A stretch of 64,000 nucleotides of DNA from Pseudomonas sp. TH31 (GTDB lineage Bacteria > Pseudomonadota > Gammaproteobacteria > Pseudomonadales > Pseudomonadaceae), in NCBI RefSeq assembly GCF_016650815.1, contig NZ_JAEKEZ010000029.1:62001-126000 (forward strand), given 5' to 3'. The notes below the pieces were generated by a model. That model searched no databases. It saw nothing but the letters and a program-made list of their open reading frames with translations, and was not told the origin of the DNA. Shown piece after piece: positions 26,929 to 36,077 of this stretch (positions are counted from its first letter, which is position 1; each line of letters starts with the position of its first letter). The position numbers and the translations under genes are program-made.

Positions 26929-27086
26929 GTAGCAGCGCGAAGCCTGCGTTCGGTTCGGGCCGCGTTCGGACGCAGCAGTCGTGAAATCAGGCACCGCGCT
27001 GTGTCAGGCAGAACTCGCACTCAGGTTTTACGACTGCTGCGTCCGAACGCGGCCCGAACCGAACGCAGGCTTCGCCAGCTGCTACA
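26929..27086. repeat. Class D long palindrome (TGTAGCAGC...GAAGCCTGCG type)
   Basis: Arms of nearly 60 bases: left begins TGTAGCAGCGCGAAGCCTGC, right ends CAGGCTTCGCCAGCTGCTACA, matching except for a two-base gap. The inner parts contain direct repeats of the CGTTCGG motif. A second, sequence-related copy is at 41909. It could form a large cruciform or RNA hairpin. Confidence 0.88.
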
Positions 27087-27117
27087 GGTCACCGTACAGC
27101 TTGCCAAACTCCAGACG

Positions 27118-27144
27118 ACAAAAAGCCCGCATTAAGCGGGCTTT
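27118..27144 (-). terminator. Terminator of the first tRNA pair
   Basis: On the minus strand AAAGCCCGC-TTAAT-GCGGGCTTTTTG: a typical intrinsic terminator downstream of tRNA-Asp copy 1. Confidence 0.88.
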
Positions 27145-27186
27145 CTGTGTGGTGACCTGGCGTTCAGCATTCCAGGTTACCGAATA

Positions 27187-27263
27187 TGGCGCAGCGGACG
27201 GGACTCGAACCCGCGACCCCCGGCGTGACAGGCCGGTATTCTAACCGACTGAACTACCGCTGC
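27187..27263 (-). tRNA. tRNA-Asp (anticodon GTC), copy 1
   Basis: The minus strand reads a 77-base cloverleaf beginning GCAGCGGTAGTTCAGTCGG, with anticodon loop CCTGTCACG (GTC), T-loop GGTTCGAGTCC and encoded CCA at the 3' end. It follows tRNA-Val in a two-gene transcript, with a terminator beyond. Confidence 0.96.
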
Positions 27264-27281
27264 GCGTAGCATTGAAAGTAA

Positions 27282-27357
27282 TGGTGGGTGATGACGGGAT
27301 CGAACCGCCGACATTCTGCTTGTAAGGCAGACGCTCTCCCAGCTGAGCTAATCACCC
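27282..27357 (-). tRNA. tRNA-Val (anticodon TAC), copy 1
   Basis: The minus strand gives a 76-base cloverleaf starting GGGTGATTAGCTCAGCTGG, anticodon loop CTTACAA (TAC), T-loop GGTTCGATCCC and encoded CCA. It is separated from tRNA-Asp by 18 bases. Confidence 0.96.
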
Positions 27358-27479
27358 AGCACCTTCGTTACGGGGCGCATTATGCCACAGATTTTCGTAA
27401 AGGATTGATTTAATTGAATATTTTTTCAAATAAATCCGAAAACCGATGAAATGACACATCCCGCAGGAACAATAGACAG

Positions 27480-27504
27480 AAAAAACCCGCGTTAGCGGGC
27501 TTTT
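27480..27504 (-). terminator. Terminator of the second tRNA pair
   Basis: Minus strand AAAAGCCCGC-TAAC-GCGGGTTTTTT, closely similar to the terminator at 27118, as expected from a duplicated unit. Confidence 0.88.
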
Positions 27505-27544
27505 CCGTGGTGACCTGGCGTTCAGCATTCCAGATTACCGAATA

Positions 27545-27621
27545 TGGCGCAGCGGACGGGACTCGAACCCGCGACCCCCGGCGTGACAGGCCGGTATTCT
27601 AACCGACTGAACTACCGCTGC
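27545..27621 (-). tRNA. tRNA-Asp (anticodon GTC), copy 2
   Basis: Identical over 77 bases to the copy at 27187-27263 as far as I can read, with the same flanking GGCGTTCAGCATTCCAG segment on its 3' side. Confidence 0.96.
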
Positions 27622-27639
27622 GCGTAACACTTGAACGAA

Positions 27640-27715
27640 TGGTGGGTGATGACGGGATCGAACCGCCGACATTCTGCTTGTAAGGCAGACGCTCTCCCAG
27701 CTGAGCTAATCACCC
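27640..27715 (-). tRNA. tRNA-Val (anticodon TAC), copy 2
   Basis: Identical over 76 bases to the copy at 27282-27357 as far as I can read. It heads the second Val-Asp unit; the sequence upstream (after 27715) differs from that of copy 1. Confidence 0.96.
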
Positions 27716-27874
27716 TTCGCTTCGGTGTGGCGCGCATTCTACGGAGCGACCCAACCTCTGGCAAGCACTTTTTAAAATAATTTTCCGAGGCCTTCCAAAG
27801 GCTTAGAGAAGGGTTGGCCTATGGCGCCGTGAAGAGAATAATGCCCCCCTTTGTATAAAGGAGAGACTCGCCCC

Positions 27875-28795
27875 ATGTGGTTCAAAAACCTGCTTATCTA
27901 TCGCCTGACCCAAGATCTGCCTTTTGATGCCGAGGCGTTGGAAACTGCACTGGCGACCAAACTGGCGCGTCCATGTGCAAGCCAGGAGTTGACCACCTAC
28001 GGTTTCGTCGCGCCGTTCGGCAAGGGCGAAGATGCACCGCTGGCGCACGTCAGCGGCGACTTCCTGCTGATCGCCGCCCGTAAAGAAGAACGCATTCTGC
28101 CGGGCAGCGTCGTGCGTGACGCGGTGAAGGAAAAGGTCGAAGAGATCGAAGCCACCCAAATGCGCAAGGTCTATAAGAAGGAACGCGATCAAATCAAGGA
28201 TGAAATCATCCTGGCGTTCCTGCCTCGTGCCTTTATTCGTCGTTCGTCGACCTTCGCCGCCATCGCGCCGAAACAAGGCCTGATCCTGGTCAACTCGGCC
28301 AGCCCGAAACGCGCCGAAGACCTGCTATCGACCCTGCGTGAAGTGATCGGCTCGCTGCCGGTACGTCCGCTGACCGTGAAAATGGCGCCGACCGCGACCA
28401 TGACCGACTGGGTCAAAACCCAGAAAGCTGCGGACGACTTCTTTGTACTGGACGAGTGCGAACTGCGCGACACCCACGAAGACGGCGGCATCGTGCGTTG
28501 CAAGCGTCAGGACCTGACCAGCGACGAAATCCAGCTGCACCTGAGCACCGGCAAAGTGGTCACTCAGCTGTCGTTGGCCTGGCAGGACAAGTTGTCGTTC
28601 ATGCTCGACGACAAGATGACCGTCAAGCGCCTGAAGTTCGAAGACTTGCTGCAGGATCAGGCGGAGCAGGACGGCGGCGACGAAGCCCTGGGCCAACTGG
28701 ACGCCAGCTTCACCCTGATGATGCTGACCTTCGGCGACTTCCTGCCGGCACTGGTTGAAGCGTTGGGTGGTGAAGAGACTCCACAAGGGATCTAA
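27875..28795 (+). CDS. rdgC: Recombination-associated protein RdgC
   Basis: The 306-residue protein begins [20 protein letters not shown] and contains [20 protein letters not shown] and [19 protein letters not shown], matching RdgC. It forms a DNA-binding ring that can restrain RecA. The ATG at 27875 is chosen because the conserved MWFKN start follows AAGGAGAG by 9 bases; an upstream in-frame start would add eight non-conserved residues. A single gene transcribed away from the divergent tRNAs. Confidence 0.95.
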   Translation: MWFKNLLIYRLTQDLPFDAEALETALATKLARPCASQELTTYGFVAPFGKGEDAPLAHVSGDFLLIAARKEERILPGSVVRDAVKEKVEEIEATQMRKVYKKERDQIKDEIILAFLPRAFIRRSSTFAAIAPKQGLILVNSASPKRAEDLLSTLREVIGSLPVRPLTVKMAPTATMTDWVKTQKAADDFFVLDECELRDTHEDGGIVRCKRQDLTSDEIQLHLSTGKVVTQLSLAWQDKLSFMLDDKMTVKRLKFEDLLQDQAEQDGGDEALGQLDASFTLMMLTFGDFLPALVEALGGEETPQGI

Positions 28796-28828
28796 CAACA
28801 ACCGGTTCCCGCTGAGGAAACCGGATCA

Positions 28829-28923
28829 ACTGTGGGAGCGGGCTTGCTCGCGAAAGCGTCATAACATTCAACATCAATGTTGACTGTCAGTCCGTCTTCG
28901 CGAGCAAGCCCGCTCCCACAGTG
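28829..28923. repeat. Class B palindromic repeat
   Basis: Arms CTGTGGGAGCGGGCTTGCTC and complement around a loop of about 45 bases that itself contains a CAACATCAATGTTG palindrome. It lies between rdgC and the symporter gene. Confidence 0.88.
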
Positions 28924-28959
28924 GTTTTTGTGGTGCTACTTAATAATAAGGATCAGGCC

Positions 28960-29925
28960 ATGCGCGCCCTCGCCGCTTTAAGCCGCTTTGTCGGCAACAC
29001 CTTCGCTTACTGGGTGCTGGTTTTCGCCGTTCTGGCGTTCCTGCAACCCACCTGGTTCATTGGCCTGAAAGGCGCCATCGTGCCATTGCTGGGGCTGGTG
29101 ATGTTCGGCATGGGCCTGACCCTCAAACTCGAAGACTTCGCCGAAGTCGCTCGCCATCCGTGGCGCGTGGCGCTGGGCGTGGTCGCACATTTCGTGATCA
29201 TGCCCGGTATGGCGTGGTTGCTTTGCCAGGCGTTTCACCTGCCACCGGAAATCGCCGTCGGCGTGATCCTGGTCGGCTGCTGCCCGAGTGGCACCTCGTC
29301 CAACGTGATGACCTGGCTGGCTCGCGGGGATTTGGCGCTGTCGGTGGCCATAGCCGCCGTCACCACCCTCCTCGCCCCGCTGCTGACCCCGGCGCTGATC
29401 TGGCTGCTGGCTTCGGCGTGGTTACCGGTCTCGTTCATGGAGTTGTTCTGGTCGATCCTGCAGGTCGTACTGCTGCCGATCGTGCTTGGCGTGGTTGCGC
29501 AACGGGTACTCGGCAACAAGGTTCGCCACGCAGTGGAAGTGTTGCCGCTGGTGTCGGTGGTGAGCATCGTGATCATCGTCGCCGCGGTGGTCGCAGCCAG
29601 TCAGGCGAAGATCGCCGAATCCGGCTTGCTGATCATGGCCGTGGTGATGCTGCACAACAGCTTCGGCTACTTGCTGGGTTACTTCACCGGGCGCCTGTTC
29701 AAGCTGCCGCTGCCCCAGCGCAAGTCTCTGGCGCTGGAAGTCGGCATGCAGAATTCCGGCTTGGGGGCCGCGCTGGCCAGTGCGCATTTCTCGCCGCTGG
29801 CAGCGGTGCCAAGTGCGTTGTTCAGTGTGTGGCACAACATTTCCGGGGCGCTGCTCTCGACCTACTTCCGCCGGATGAGCGAGAAAGAAGATCGGGAAGA
29901 AGCCGCTCGGCAGGCGACTGAATAA
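28960..29925 (+). CDS. Bile acid:sodium symporter family (BASS) transporter
   Basis: From the ATG at 28960 (MRALAALSRFVGNTFAYWVL; AAGGATC upstream) this is 321 residues with about ten membrane helices. BASS-family signatures are VGCCPSGTSSNVMTWLARGD and the second conserved block LEVGMQNSGLGAALA. Members cotransport sodium with organic anions such as bile acids, pantoate, pyruvate or 2-keto acids. The substrate cannot be assigned. Confidence 0.9.
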   Translation: MRALAALSRFVGNTFAYWVLVFAVLAFLQPTWFIGLKGAIVPLLGLVMFGMGLTLKLEDFAEVARHPWRVALGVVAHFVIMPGMAWLLCQAFHLPPEIAVGVILVGCCPSGTSSNVMTWLARGDLALSVAIAAVTTLLAPLLTPALIWLLASAWLPVSFMELFWSILQVVLLPIVLGVVAQRVLGNKVRHAVEVLPLVSVVSIVIIVAAVVAASQAKIAESGLLIMAVVMLHNSFGYLLGYFTGRLFKLPLPQRKSLALEVGMQNSGLGAALASAHFSPLAAVPSALFSVWHNISGALLSTYFRRMSEKEDREEAARQATE

Positions 29926-29972
29926 GCGTAAAACTTGATCCCCGGGTTAACGCCGGGCACTCTATTGCGCAA

Positions 29973-30024
29973 CGCGGGGACGACCTCGCGGCTCGATCGA
30001 GTCATTAATCTGGGGACGACCCCG
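29973..30024 (+). promoter_or_regulatory. Guanidine-II (mini-ykkC) riboswitch before sugE
   Basis: Two tandem hairpins each carry an ACGA tetraloop: CGCGGGG-ACGA-CCTCGCG (29973-29990) and GGGG-ACGA-CCCC (30012-30023). This is the hallmark of the guanidine-II riboswitch, which exposes the ribosome-binding site when guanidine binds. An SD GGAGG follows at about 30033 and the gene downstream is a SugE/Gdx-type exporter, exactly the family this riboswitch controls. Confidence 0.92.
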
Positions 30025-30044
30025 TCAATCGATGGAGGTCTTTC

Positions 30045-30359
30045 ATGTCCTGGATCATTCTGTTTTTCGCCGGTCTATTCGAAGTCGGCTGGGCCGTCGG
30101 CCTGAAATACACTGACGGTTTCAGCCGTCCGCTCCCCACTGCATTGACCGTCGCCGCCATGGCTATCAGCCTTGGTTTACTGGGCCTTGCCATGAAGGAA
30201 TTGCCGCTGGGCACGGCCTATGCGATCTGGACCGGCGTGGGAGCCGTGGGCACGGTGATCGCCGGGATCATTCTGTTTGGAGAATCCATGGCGTTGTTTA
30301 GATTGGCCAGTGTGGCGTTGATCATTGCCGGGTTGGTTGGGCTCAAAGTTAGCGCTTAG
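30045..30359 (+). CDS. sugE: Guanidinium exporter of the SMR family (SugE/Gdx)
   Basis: A 104-residue four-helix small multidrug resistance protein with the central glutamate E13 ([26 protein letters not shown]) and the [15 protein letters not shown] block of the SugE/Gdx subtype, as opposed to EmrE. Gdx proteins exchange guanidinium for two protons. The guanidine-II riboswitch directly upstream confirms the physiological class. Confidence 0.96.
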   Translation: MSWIILFFAGLFEVGWAVGLKYTDGFSRPLPTALTVAAMAISLGLLGLAMKELPLGTAYAIWTGVGAVGTVIAGIILFGESMALFRLASVALIIAGLVGLKVSA

Positions 30360-30368
30360 GCGACTACC

Positions 30369-30468
30369 GCCTTCGCGAGCAAGCCCGCTCCCACAGTGGA
30401 TTGATGGTGTGCCTACTATTTGCGGCACGCCACATACCCAATGTGGGAGCGGGCTTGCTCGCGAAGAG
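30369..30468. repeat. Class B repeat pair, outward orientation
   Basis: CTTCGCGAGCAAGCCCGCTC first and GAGCGGGCTTGCTCGCGAAG last, the reverse arrangement of the element at 2009. It separates convergent sugE and the MFS-acyltransferase gene. Confidence 0.85.
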
Positions 30469-30485
30469 GCCCGCAATCACAACAA

Positions 30486-32360
30486 CTATCTAACAGTGCC
30501 GCGCAACTCCCCGACCATCGCCTGCAGCTTCGCCGGCTCTGCCACTTCAACCGCCACCGCCGGCCCCGCCACCAACGTCACCCGCGACCACAACCGGCGA
30601 AACAGCCCTTTGCCCGGATCACGGCTGAAGAAACTCCCCCACAACCCTTGCAACGCCAGCGGAATCACCGGCACCGGTGTCTCTTCGAGAATCCGCGTCA
30701 GCCCACCCTTGAACTCATTGATCTCACCGTCAGCGGTCAGTTTTCCTTCGGGGAAGATGCATACCAACTCACCGTCCTTCAGATACTGGGCAATCCGCTT
30801 GAAGGCTTTTTCGTAAATCTGAATGTCTTCCTGACGCCCGGCGATAGGAATTGTCCCGGCGGTGCGGAAGATAAAGTTCAGTACCGGCAGGTTGTAGATT
30901 TTGTAGTACATCACAAAGCGAATCGGCCGACGCACCGCGCCGCCAATCAGCAAGGCATCGACGAACGACACATGGTTGCACACCAGCAACGCCGCGCCTT
31001 CATCGGGAATCAGGTCCAGGTTGCGGTGCTCCACGCGGTACATGGAATGGCTGAGGAGCCAGATCATGAAACGCATGCTGAACTCGGGAACGATGCTGAA
31101 GATGTAGGCGTTGACGCCGATGTTCAGCAGCGACACCACCAGGAACAGCTCCGGGATCGACAGTTTCACCACGCTCAACAGCACGATCGAGACAATCGCC
31201 GAGACCACCATAAACAGCGCGTTGAGAATGTTGTTGGCGGCAATCACCCGTGCCCGCTCGTTCTCGGCGGTGCGCGACTGAATCAGCGCATACAGCGGCA
31301 CGATATAGAAACCACCGAAAACCCCAAGCCCGAGGATGTCGATCAACACCAGCCAGGTATGCCCAAAACCCAGCACCTCGATCCAGCCATGGCCGGTGAC
31401 GCTGTCCGGAATCCCACCGGAGTGCCACCACAGCAACAAGCCAAAGACCGTCAGACCAAACGAGCCGAACGGCACCAGACCGATCTCGACTTTGCGCCCG
31501 GAGAGTTTCTCGCAGAGCATCGAACCGAGGGCGATACCGACCGAGAACACGGTCAGGATCAGCGTCACCACGGTCTCGTCGCCGTGCATCCATTCCTTGG
31601 CGTAGGCCGGGATCTGCGTCAGGTAAATCGCCCCGACAAACCAGAACCACGAATTGCCGACAATCGAGCGCGACACAGCCGGGGTTTGCCCCAGGCCCAG
31701 TTTCAAGGTTGCCCAGGACTGGGTGAAAATGTTCCAGTTCAGGCGCATCTCCGGCGACGCGGCTGCGGCGCGAGGAATGCTGCGACTGGCCAGGTAGCCG
31801 AGCACCGCGACACCGATGATCGCCGTGGAGACGAGGGGCGCGTAGTGACCGGACGACATCATGATCCCGGCGCCAATGGTCCCGGCGAGGATCGCCAAAA
31901 AGGTGCCCATCTCCACCAGGCCGTTGCCTCCGACCAATTCGTCCTCGTGCAAGGCCTGGGGCAGGATCGAATACTTCACCGGCCCGAATAGTGCCGAGTG
32001 AGTGCCCATGGCGAACAACGCCACCAGCATCAGCGACAGGTGATCGAACAGGAAACCGACCGCGCCCACCGACATGATGGCGATTTCGCCAAGCTTGATC
32101 AGACGGATCAGCGCGTCCTTGGCGAATTTCTCCCCGAACTGCCCGGCAAGCGCCGAGAACAGGAAAAACGGCAGGATGAACAACAGTGCGCACAAGTTGA
32201 CCCAGATCGAGCGGTCACCGTCGATGGTCAATTTGTACAAAATGGCGAGGATCAACGACTGCTTGAAGATGTTGTCGTTGAAGGCCCCGAGGGACTGTGT
32301 CACGAAAAACGGCAGAAAACGCCGGGTGCGAAGCAAGGTGAACTGTGAGGGGTGACTCAT
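30486..32360 (-). CDS. MFS lysophospholipid transporter fused to acyltransferase
   Basis: From MSHPSQFTLLRTRRFLPFF (ATG at 32360) the protein is 624 residues. The first two thirds form an LplT-like MFS transporter with the LGAFNDNIFKQSL motif. The C-terminal third is a PlsC-type acyltransferase with NHVSFVDALL and FPEGKLT. This matches the fused LplT-acyltransferase arrangement that recycles lysophospholipids flipped across the inner membrane, without the AMP-ligase domain of some Aas fusions. An upstream ATG would add 26 non-conserved residues. Confidence 0.9.
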   Translation of the reverse strand: MSHPSQFTLLRTRRFLPFFVTQSLGAFNDNIFKQSLILAILYKLTIDGDRSIWVNLCALLFILPFFLFSALAGQFGEKFAKDALIRLIKLGEIAIMSVGAVGFLFDHLSLMLVALFAMGTHSALFGPVKYSILPQALHEDELVGGNGLVEMGTFLAILAGTIGAGIMMSSGHYAPLVSTAIIGVAVLGYLASRSIPRAAAASPEMRLNWNIFTQSWATLKLGLGQTPAVSRSIVGNSWFWFVGAIYLTQIPAYAKEWMHGDETVVTLILTVFSVGIALGSMLCEKLSGRKVEIGLVPFGSFGLTVFGLLLWWHSGGIPDSVTGHGWIEVLGFGHTWLVLIDILGLGVFGGFYIVPLYALIQSRTAENERARVIAANNILNALFMVVSAIVSIVLLSVVKLSIPELFLVVSLLNIGVNAYIFSIVPEFSMRFMIWLLSHSMYRVEHRNLDLIPDEGAALLVCNHVSFVDALLIGGAVRRPIRFVMYYKIYNLPVLNFIFRTAGTIPIAGRQEDIQIYEKAFKRIAQYLKDGELVCIFPEGKLTADGEINEFKGGLTRILEETPVPVIPLALQGLWGSFFSRDPGKGLFRRLWSRVTLVAGPAVAVEVAEPAKLQAMVGELRGTVR

Positions 32361-32457
32361 CTTCCGTGTGTCCCTGATTGGCGTTGAGAGTGGCTTGGAT
32401 ACTGTTATTGGAATGTCGAACGTCGATCCAGGCCACACATTACCTAATCTTTGCGGG

Positions 32458-33609
32458 TTATTTCTTTAATCCTGCAATACATGGCGAGACAAACAGCTCG
32501 CCGCGCCAGGCGCCTTGCACTGTCCGTTTGCCAACGATCAGCCACATCACAGTCAACAACGCCACCAACACGCCGCCAAACACACTGAAAAACATCAGGT
32601 TCAAGGTGCTGGCCAGCTTCAGCGTAGCCAGGGAGTAAACACCCAGCGGGAAGGTAAAGCCCCACCAGCCAAGGTTGAACGGAATGCCGGCCCGCAGGTA
32701 ACGCACGGTGATCAGCACCGCGATCAGCATCCACCAGAGCCCGAAACCCCACAGCGTAATCCCGGCCACCAGCCCTAGCCCCGCGGCGATTTCACCGATG
32801 CCCGGCAAGCCGTTGGCGGCGAAGATCGCTGGTGCATCGGCGCCCAGCAGCAACATGCCCAGCGCCCCGGTACCAATCGGCCCAAGCGCCAACCAACTCG
32901 ATGCGGCCATGTTCTCGTGAGGCAATTTATGCAGCGCCATGCGCAGCAACAGGATGGTCAGAATGCTGAACGCCACCGGCAGGGAAAATGCCCACAGCAC
33001 GTAGCTGGTGACCAGCACCACCAGTTGTGAATGGGCCTCGGCCAGGTGCGGCGCCAACAGACCACCGCTGGCGGCCGCCACTTCTGCGGCCACCACCGGC
33101 AACAGCCAGACGGCGGTCATCTGGTCAATGCTGTGTTCCTGGCGGGTAAACATCATGTACGGGATCAACACGCCGCAGGCCAGAGACATCGCCACATCCA
33201 GCCACCACAGCACTTCGGCGATATGAATCACCCCGTCGCCCCAGCGCGGCAGACCAAACAGCAAAAAGCCGTTGATGATGGTCGCCAGCCCCATGGGAAT
33301 GGTGCCGAAAAACATCGACACCGTGGAGTGACCGAAAATCCGCCGCGCCTCATCGAAGAACAACACCCAGCGAGCGGCGTACAACCCGGTGAACACTACA
33401 AACAGAAAGATGTTGAACAGCCACAGGGCTTCGGCAACCGCGTGCACACCGGGAATCGCGACGGGCAATTGCGCCAGCGCCAGGGCGAGCACACCGGTGC
33501 CCATGGTGGCGGCGAACCAGTTCGGGGTGAACTGGCGAATCGCTTCCAAGGGGCGCGGGAGCTGACTGAAAGGTTTAAAACCGGGCTTGGCAGTGTTGGG
33601 GCATGTCAT
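32458..33609 (-). CDS. TDT-family (TehA/SLAC1-like) anion transporter
   Basis: The 383-residue protein has about ten membrane helices and the opening FTPNWFAATMGTGVLALAL, which contains the conserved N-terminal helix of the tellurite-resistance/dicarboxylate transporter family (sulfite exporters, C4-dicarboxylate carriers, SLAC1 channels). FLLFGLPRWGD and PIGTGALGMLLLG are further conserved stretches. The substrate is not visible. SD GGAG is 6 bases before the ATG. Confidence 0.88.
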   Translation of the reverse strand: MTCPNTAKPGFKPFSQLPRPLEAIRQFTPNWFAATMGTGVLALALAQLPVAIPGVHAVAEALWLFNIFLFVVFTGLYAARWVLFFDEARRIFGHSTVSMFFGTIPMGLATIINGFLLFGLPRWGDGVIHIAEVLWWLDVAMSLACGVLIPYMMFTRQEHSIDQMTAVWLLPVVAAEVAAASGGLLAPHLAEAHSQLVVLVTSYVLWAFSLPVAFSILTILLLRMALHKLPHENMAASSWLALGPIGTGALGMLLLGADAPAIFAANGLPGIGEIAAGLGLVAGITLWGFGLWWMLIAVLITVRYLRAGIPFNLGWWGFTFPLGVYSLATLKLASTLNLMFFSVFGGVLVALLTVMWLIVGKRTVQGAWRGELFVSPCIAGLKK

Positions 33610-33714
33610 GGCGAACTCCTGTCCTCTGGTGAGGTGGAGCTCATGGTAGATCTGAATCGAATATCTATATAACGGGTAATATCTCTAACTGTTATCTGTT
33701 TTGCAGATATAGCC

Positions 33715-34080
33715 TTAGACGCTACCTTCTGATTCGATCACTAAAATCCTCGCCGCGCCGACGGGATGCGCCACATGCTCGGTGCCTACCGAGGCATAAA
33801 AGATATCGCCGACGTCGAGTAAAGCCTGTTGTTCAACGTCCGCCTCCCGATAGTGCATCTGCACCTGTCCATCGAGTACTACAAACACTTCCTGACCGTC
33901 GTTGACGTGCCATTTGTACGGCTGATCCGTCCAGTGCAAACGGGTGGTGATGCCGTTCATGTTGGCGATGTCCAACGCGCCCCAGGCACGTTCGGCGGTG
34001 AAGGATTTGCTGCGGATGATTTTCATCGTACGGTCCGTCGAAAATGAAAAGTGGATGGCGGCGCCAAGGCTATCGGTCAT
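33715..34080 (-). CDS. Cupin-domain protein
   Basis: A 121-residue single-cupin protein with the barrel motif region WHVNDGQEVFVVLDGQVQMHY and a second motif AHPVGAARILVIE. The ATG at 34080 overlaps the stop of the MFS gene (ATGA) and follows GGAGG, so coupling supports this start. A shorter start (MKIIRSKSF at 34026) is possible. Likely a small metal-binding cupin, sensor or isomerase; the reaction is unknown. Confidence 0.85.
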   Translation of the reverse strand: MTDSLGAAIHFSFSTDRTMKIIRSKSFTAERAWGALDIANMNGITTRLHWTDQPYKWHVNDGQEVFVVLDGQVQMHYREADVEQQALLDVGDIFYASVGTEHVAHPVGAARILVIESEGSV

Positions 34081-35269
34081 CCAACCTCCGCGCTACAGAC
34101 TTTCACAGACCGCTGACGCACCAGACCCGGCAATGCCCCCACCGCCAGGACGATCAGCACTGCGCCATAACCATCGGTGGTCGCGATCAGCCCAAAACTG
34201 CGGGTCAAACTGCCGGCCAGCAACGCTGGCAAACAAAATGCCAGGTAACTGAGCGCATAAAACGCCGACATCAACCCGGCCCGCTCATGCGGTAACGCCA
34301 ACGGCACGAGGCTGCGCACGGCACCGAGGAAACCGGCACCGAAGCCGCAACCGGCCACCAGCGTGCCGAGAAAAAACAACGGCAGACTGGCGATGTGAAC
34401 AGCGACCAGAATCAGCACGACGCCGGCCGGCAGCAGACTGGCGCCCAAGCACAAGACCTTGTCCGCCGCACGATTGCGCAAGGTGTAGATCATCAGCGCG
34501 CCGGTCACCGTCAACGCCGCGACCGTTGCGCCGCCAATCAAGTTGGAGGTCGAACCGGTAGCCGTGCGAACCAGCGACGGCGCTAAAGAGGCGAAAAAAC
34601 CGCCCAACGCCCACACCGCGGTGTTGATCGGCAGTACCGACCACAAGGCCCGTCGTGCCTGGACCGGCACATGCAAGGTCGGGCGCAGCGAAGCCCAGGC
34701 ACCCGGCTGCCGGCTGACACTTTCCGGCAGGCGCCAGACATACAGTGCCTGCAGCACAAACAGCCCGAACAATACCCAAAAGTCAGTTGCAACGGCAGCG
34801 GCGCAAACTCGGCCAGCAAACCGCAGCCCATCGCCCCCGCCGCCATGCCCAGCAACGGAGCAACACTGTTGACCAATGGTCCTTGCTGGCGGTCGGTATC
34901 CAGCAGCGCAGCACTCAATACGGCGGTGGCCATGCCTGTTGCAAAACCCTGAAGCACCCGCGCACTGATCAGCCAGGCAACGCTGTCGGCGTTGATAAAC
35001 AGCAACATCGCAAGCATGTTCAGCAACACGGCGGTGAAAATCACCGGTTTGCGTCCCAGGAAATCCGAGAGCGAGCCGACCGTCAGCAACGCCGCGAGCA
35101 AGCTGAGGGCGTACACGCCGAAAATCAGGGTCAGGGTCGCTGCCGAGAAATGGAGGTATTCCTGATACAGGTGATACAACGGCGTCGGCGCTGTGGAGGC
35201 GGCGAGAAAACTGAGTAAAGTGATCGCCAGAAACCACAGGCTGGAATGGTTTGAAGGTGGATGAGACAT
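34077..35269 (-). pseudogene. MFS efflux transporter, frameshifted
   Basis: A drug-efflux-like MFS protein. The first frame (MSHPPSNHSSLWFLAITLLSF, LSDFLGRKPVIF, motif C-like ATGMATAVLSAALL) breaks after PLPLQLTFGYC. The continuation FWVLFGLFVLQALYVWRLPESVS to RSVKVCSAEVG runs in another frame to 34077. Four A at 34778-34781 should be five for a 397-residue protein. The ATG at 35269 has GGAG eight bases upstream, within a large palindrome. Divergent from a TetR regulator and coupled to a cupin gene. Confidence 0.85.
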
Positions 35270-35270
35270 G

Positions 35271-35315
35271 AGCACACTCCGCAAAAGCTAAGTTTTTGCT
35301 TTTGCGGAGTGTGCT
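35271..35315. promoter_or_regulatory. 45-bp perfect palindrome between TetR and MFS genes
   Basis: Arms AGCACACTCCGCAAAAGC and GCTTTTGCGGAGTGTGCT (18 bp, perfect) around TAAGTTTTT. It touches the MFS start and its arm contains that gene's SD. It may be the TetR operator, or an RNA hairpin hiding the SD, or both. Confidence 0.65.
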
Positions 35316-35360
35316 ACTCGCTAGCGCTTAAAGCAAATTCTTTGTGTTAAGGTCCGCCAC

Positions 35361-35900
35361 ATGGCAATTAAAGAAGGTTTACGCCCCGGAGGCAGAAGCG
35401 CCAGGGTGCAAGAGTCGATTCACTCGGCGGTCCGCGATCTCCTCGAAGAGCAGGATCGATCTACCGTGACCGTGCCGCAAATCGCGGTGCGTGCGGGGGT
35501 TACGCCGTCGACGATCTATCGGCGTTGGGGCGATTTGTCGGTGCTGCTGGCGGACGTAGCCCTCGCCCGCCTGCGCCCCGACAGCGAGCCGGCCAACACC
35601 GGCAGTTTGCGCGGTGATGTGCGGGCCTGGGCCGAGCAATATCTGGACGAAATGAGCTCCGAGCCTGGTCGTAACATCATGCGCGACGTGCAGTCCAGCG
35701 CTACGCCGGGTTATTGCGTGACCATCATTGGCGCGCAATTGCAGACGATTCTGGATCGTTATCCGGACCAGCCTAAACCGAGCGTTGACCGGCTGATCAA
35801 CCTGGTAGTGGCGCCGACGGTGTTTCGCATCCTGTTCTCGGCGGCAGCGCTGGAGGTTGAGGAATTGCATCGGTTGATCGAGATTGCGCTGGGTGAGTGA
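35361..35900 (+). CDS. TetR/AcrR-family transcriptional regulator
   Basis: The 179-residue protein has an N-terminal TetR-type helix-turn-helix (VTVPQIAVRAGVTPSTIYRRWGDLSVLLADVA, about residues 36-67) and a TetR_C-type ligand-binding half. It is divergently transcribed from the MFS-cupin pair and separated by a strong palindrome, the standard layout for a local repressor of an efflux pump. The inducer is unknown. Confidence 0.9.
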   Translation: MAIKEGLRPGGRSARVQESIHSAVRDLLEEQDRSTVTVPQIAVRAGVTPSTIYRRWGDLSVLLADVALARLRPDSEPANTGSLRGDVRAWAEQYLDEMSSEPGRNIMRDVQSSATPGYCVTIIGAQLQTILDRYPDQPKPSVDRLINLVVAPTVFRILFSAAALEVEELHRLIEIALGE

Positions 35901-36077
35901 CACCGCCTTCGCGAGCAAGCTCGCGATGAGGCCCGCCCAAACGCTGAAAACCTAACCGATTACCACCCTGCGACACCCCGCCACGCCACGACCTTGGTCG
36001 ACACTGACGAACCCCGGCCATCGTGCGAGACTGTCTGACCGGGCAGGAGTCCCGGATGTCCTTTGTCTGGAGTTTCC

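Noticed and set aside
26929-27086. Possible CRISPR-like or attachment-site repeat next to the tRNAs
   Set aside because: It is a single long palindrome with a second copy elsewhere, no spacers, no integrase and no duplicated tRNA end.
27187-27715. Genomic island inserted at the tRNA genes
   Set aside because: Genes on both sides are core Pseudomonas-type and no integrase or direct repeat boundary is visible.
30420-31991. 523-codon frame opposite the MFS-acyltransferase gene
   Set aside because: Composition (His, Gln and Arg rich) is that of an antisense shadow; the minus-strand gene has clear family motifs.
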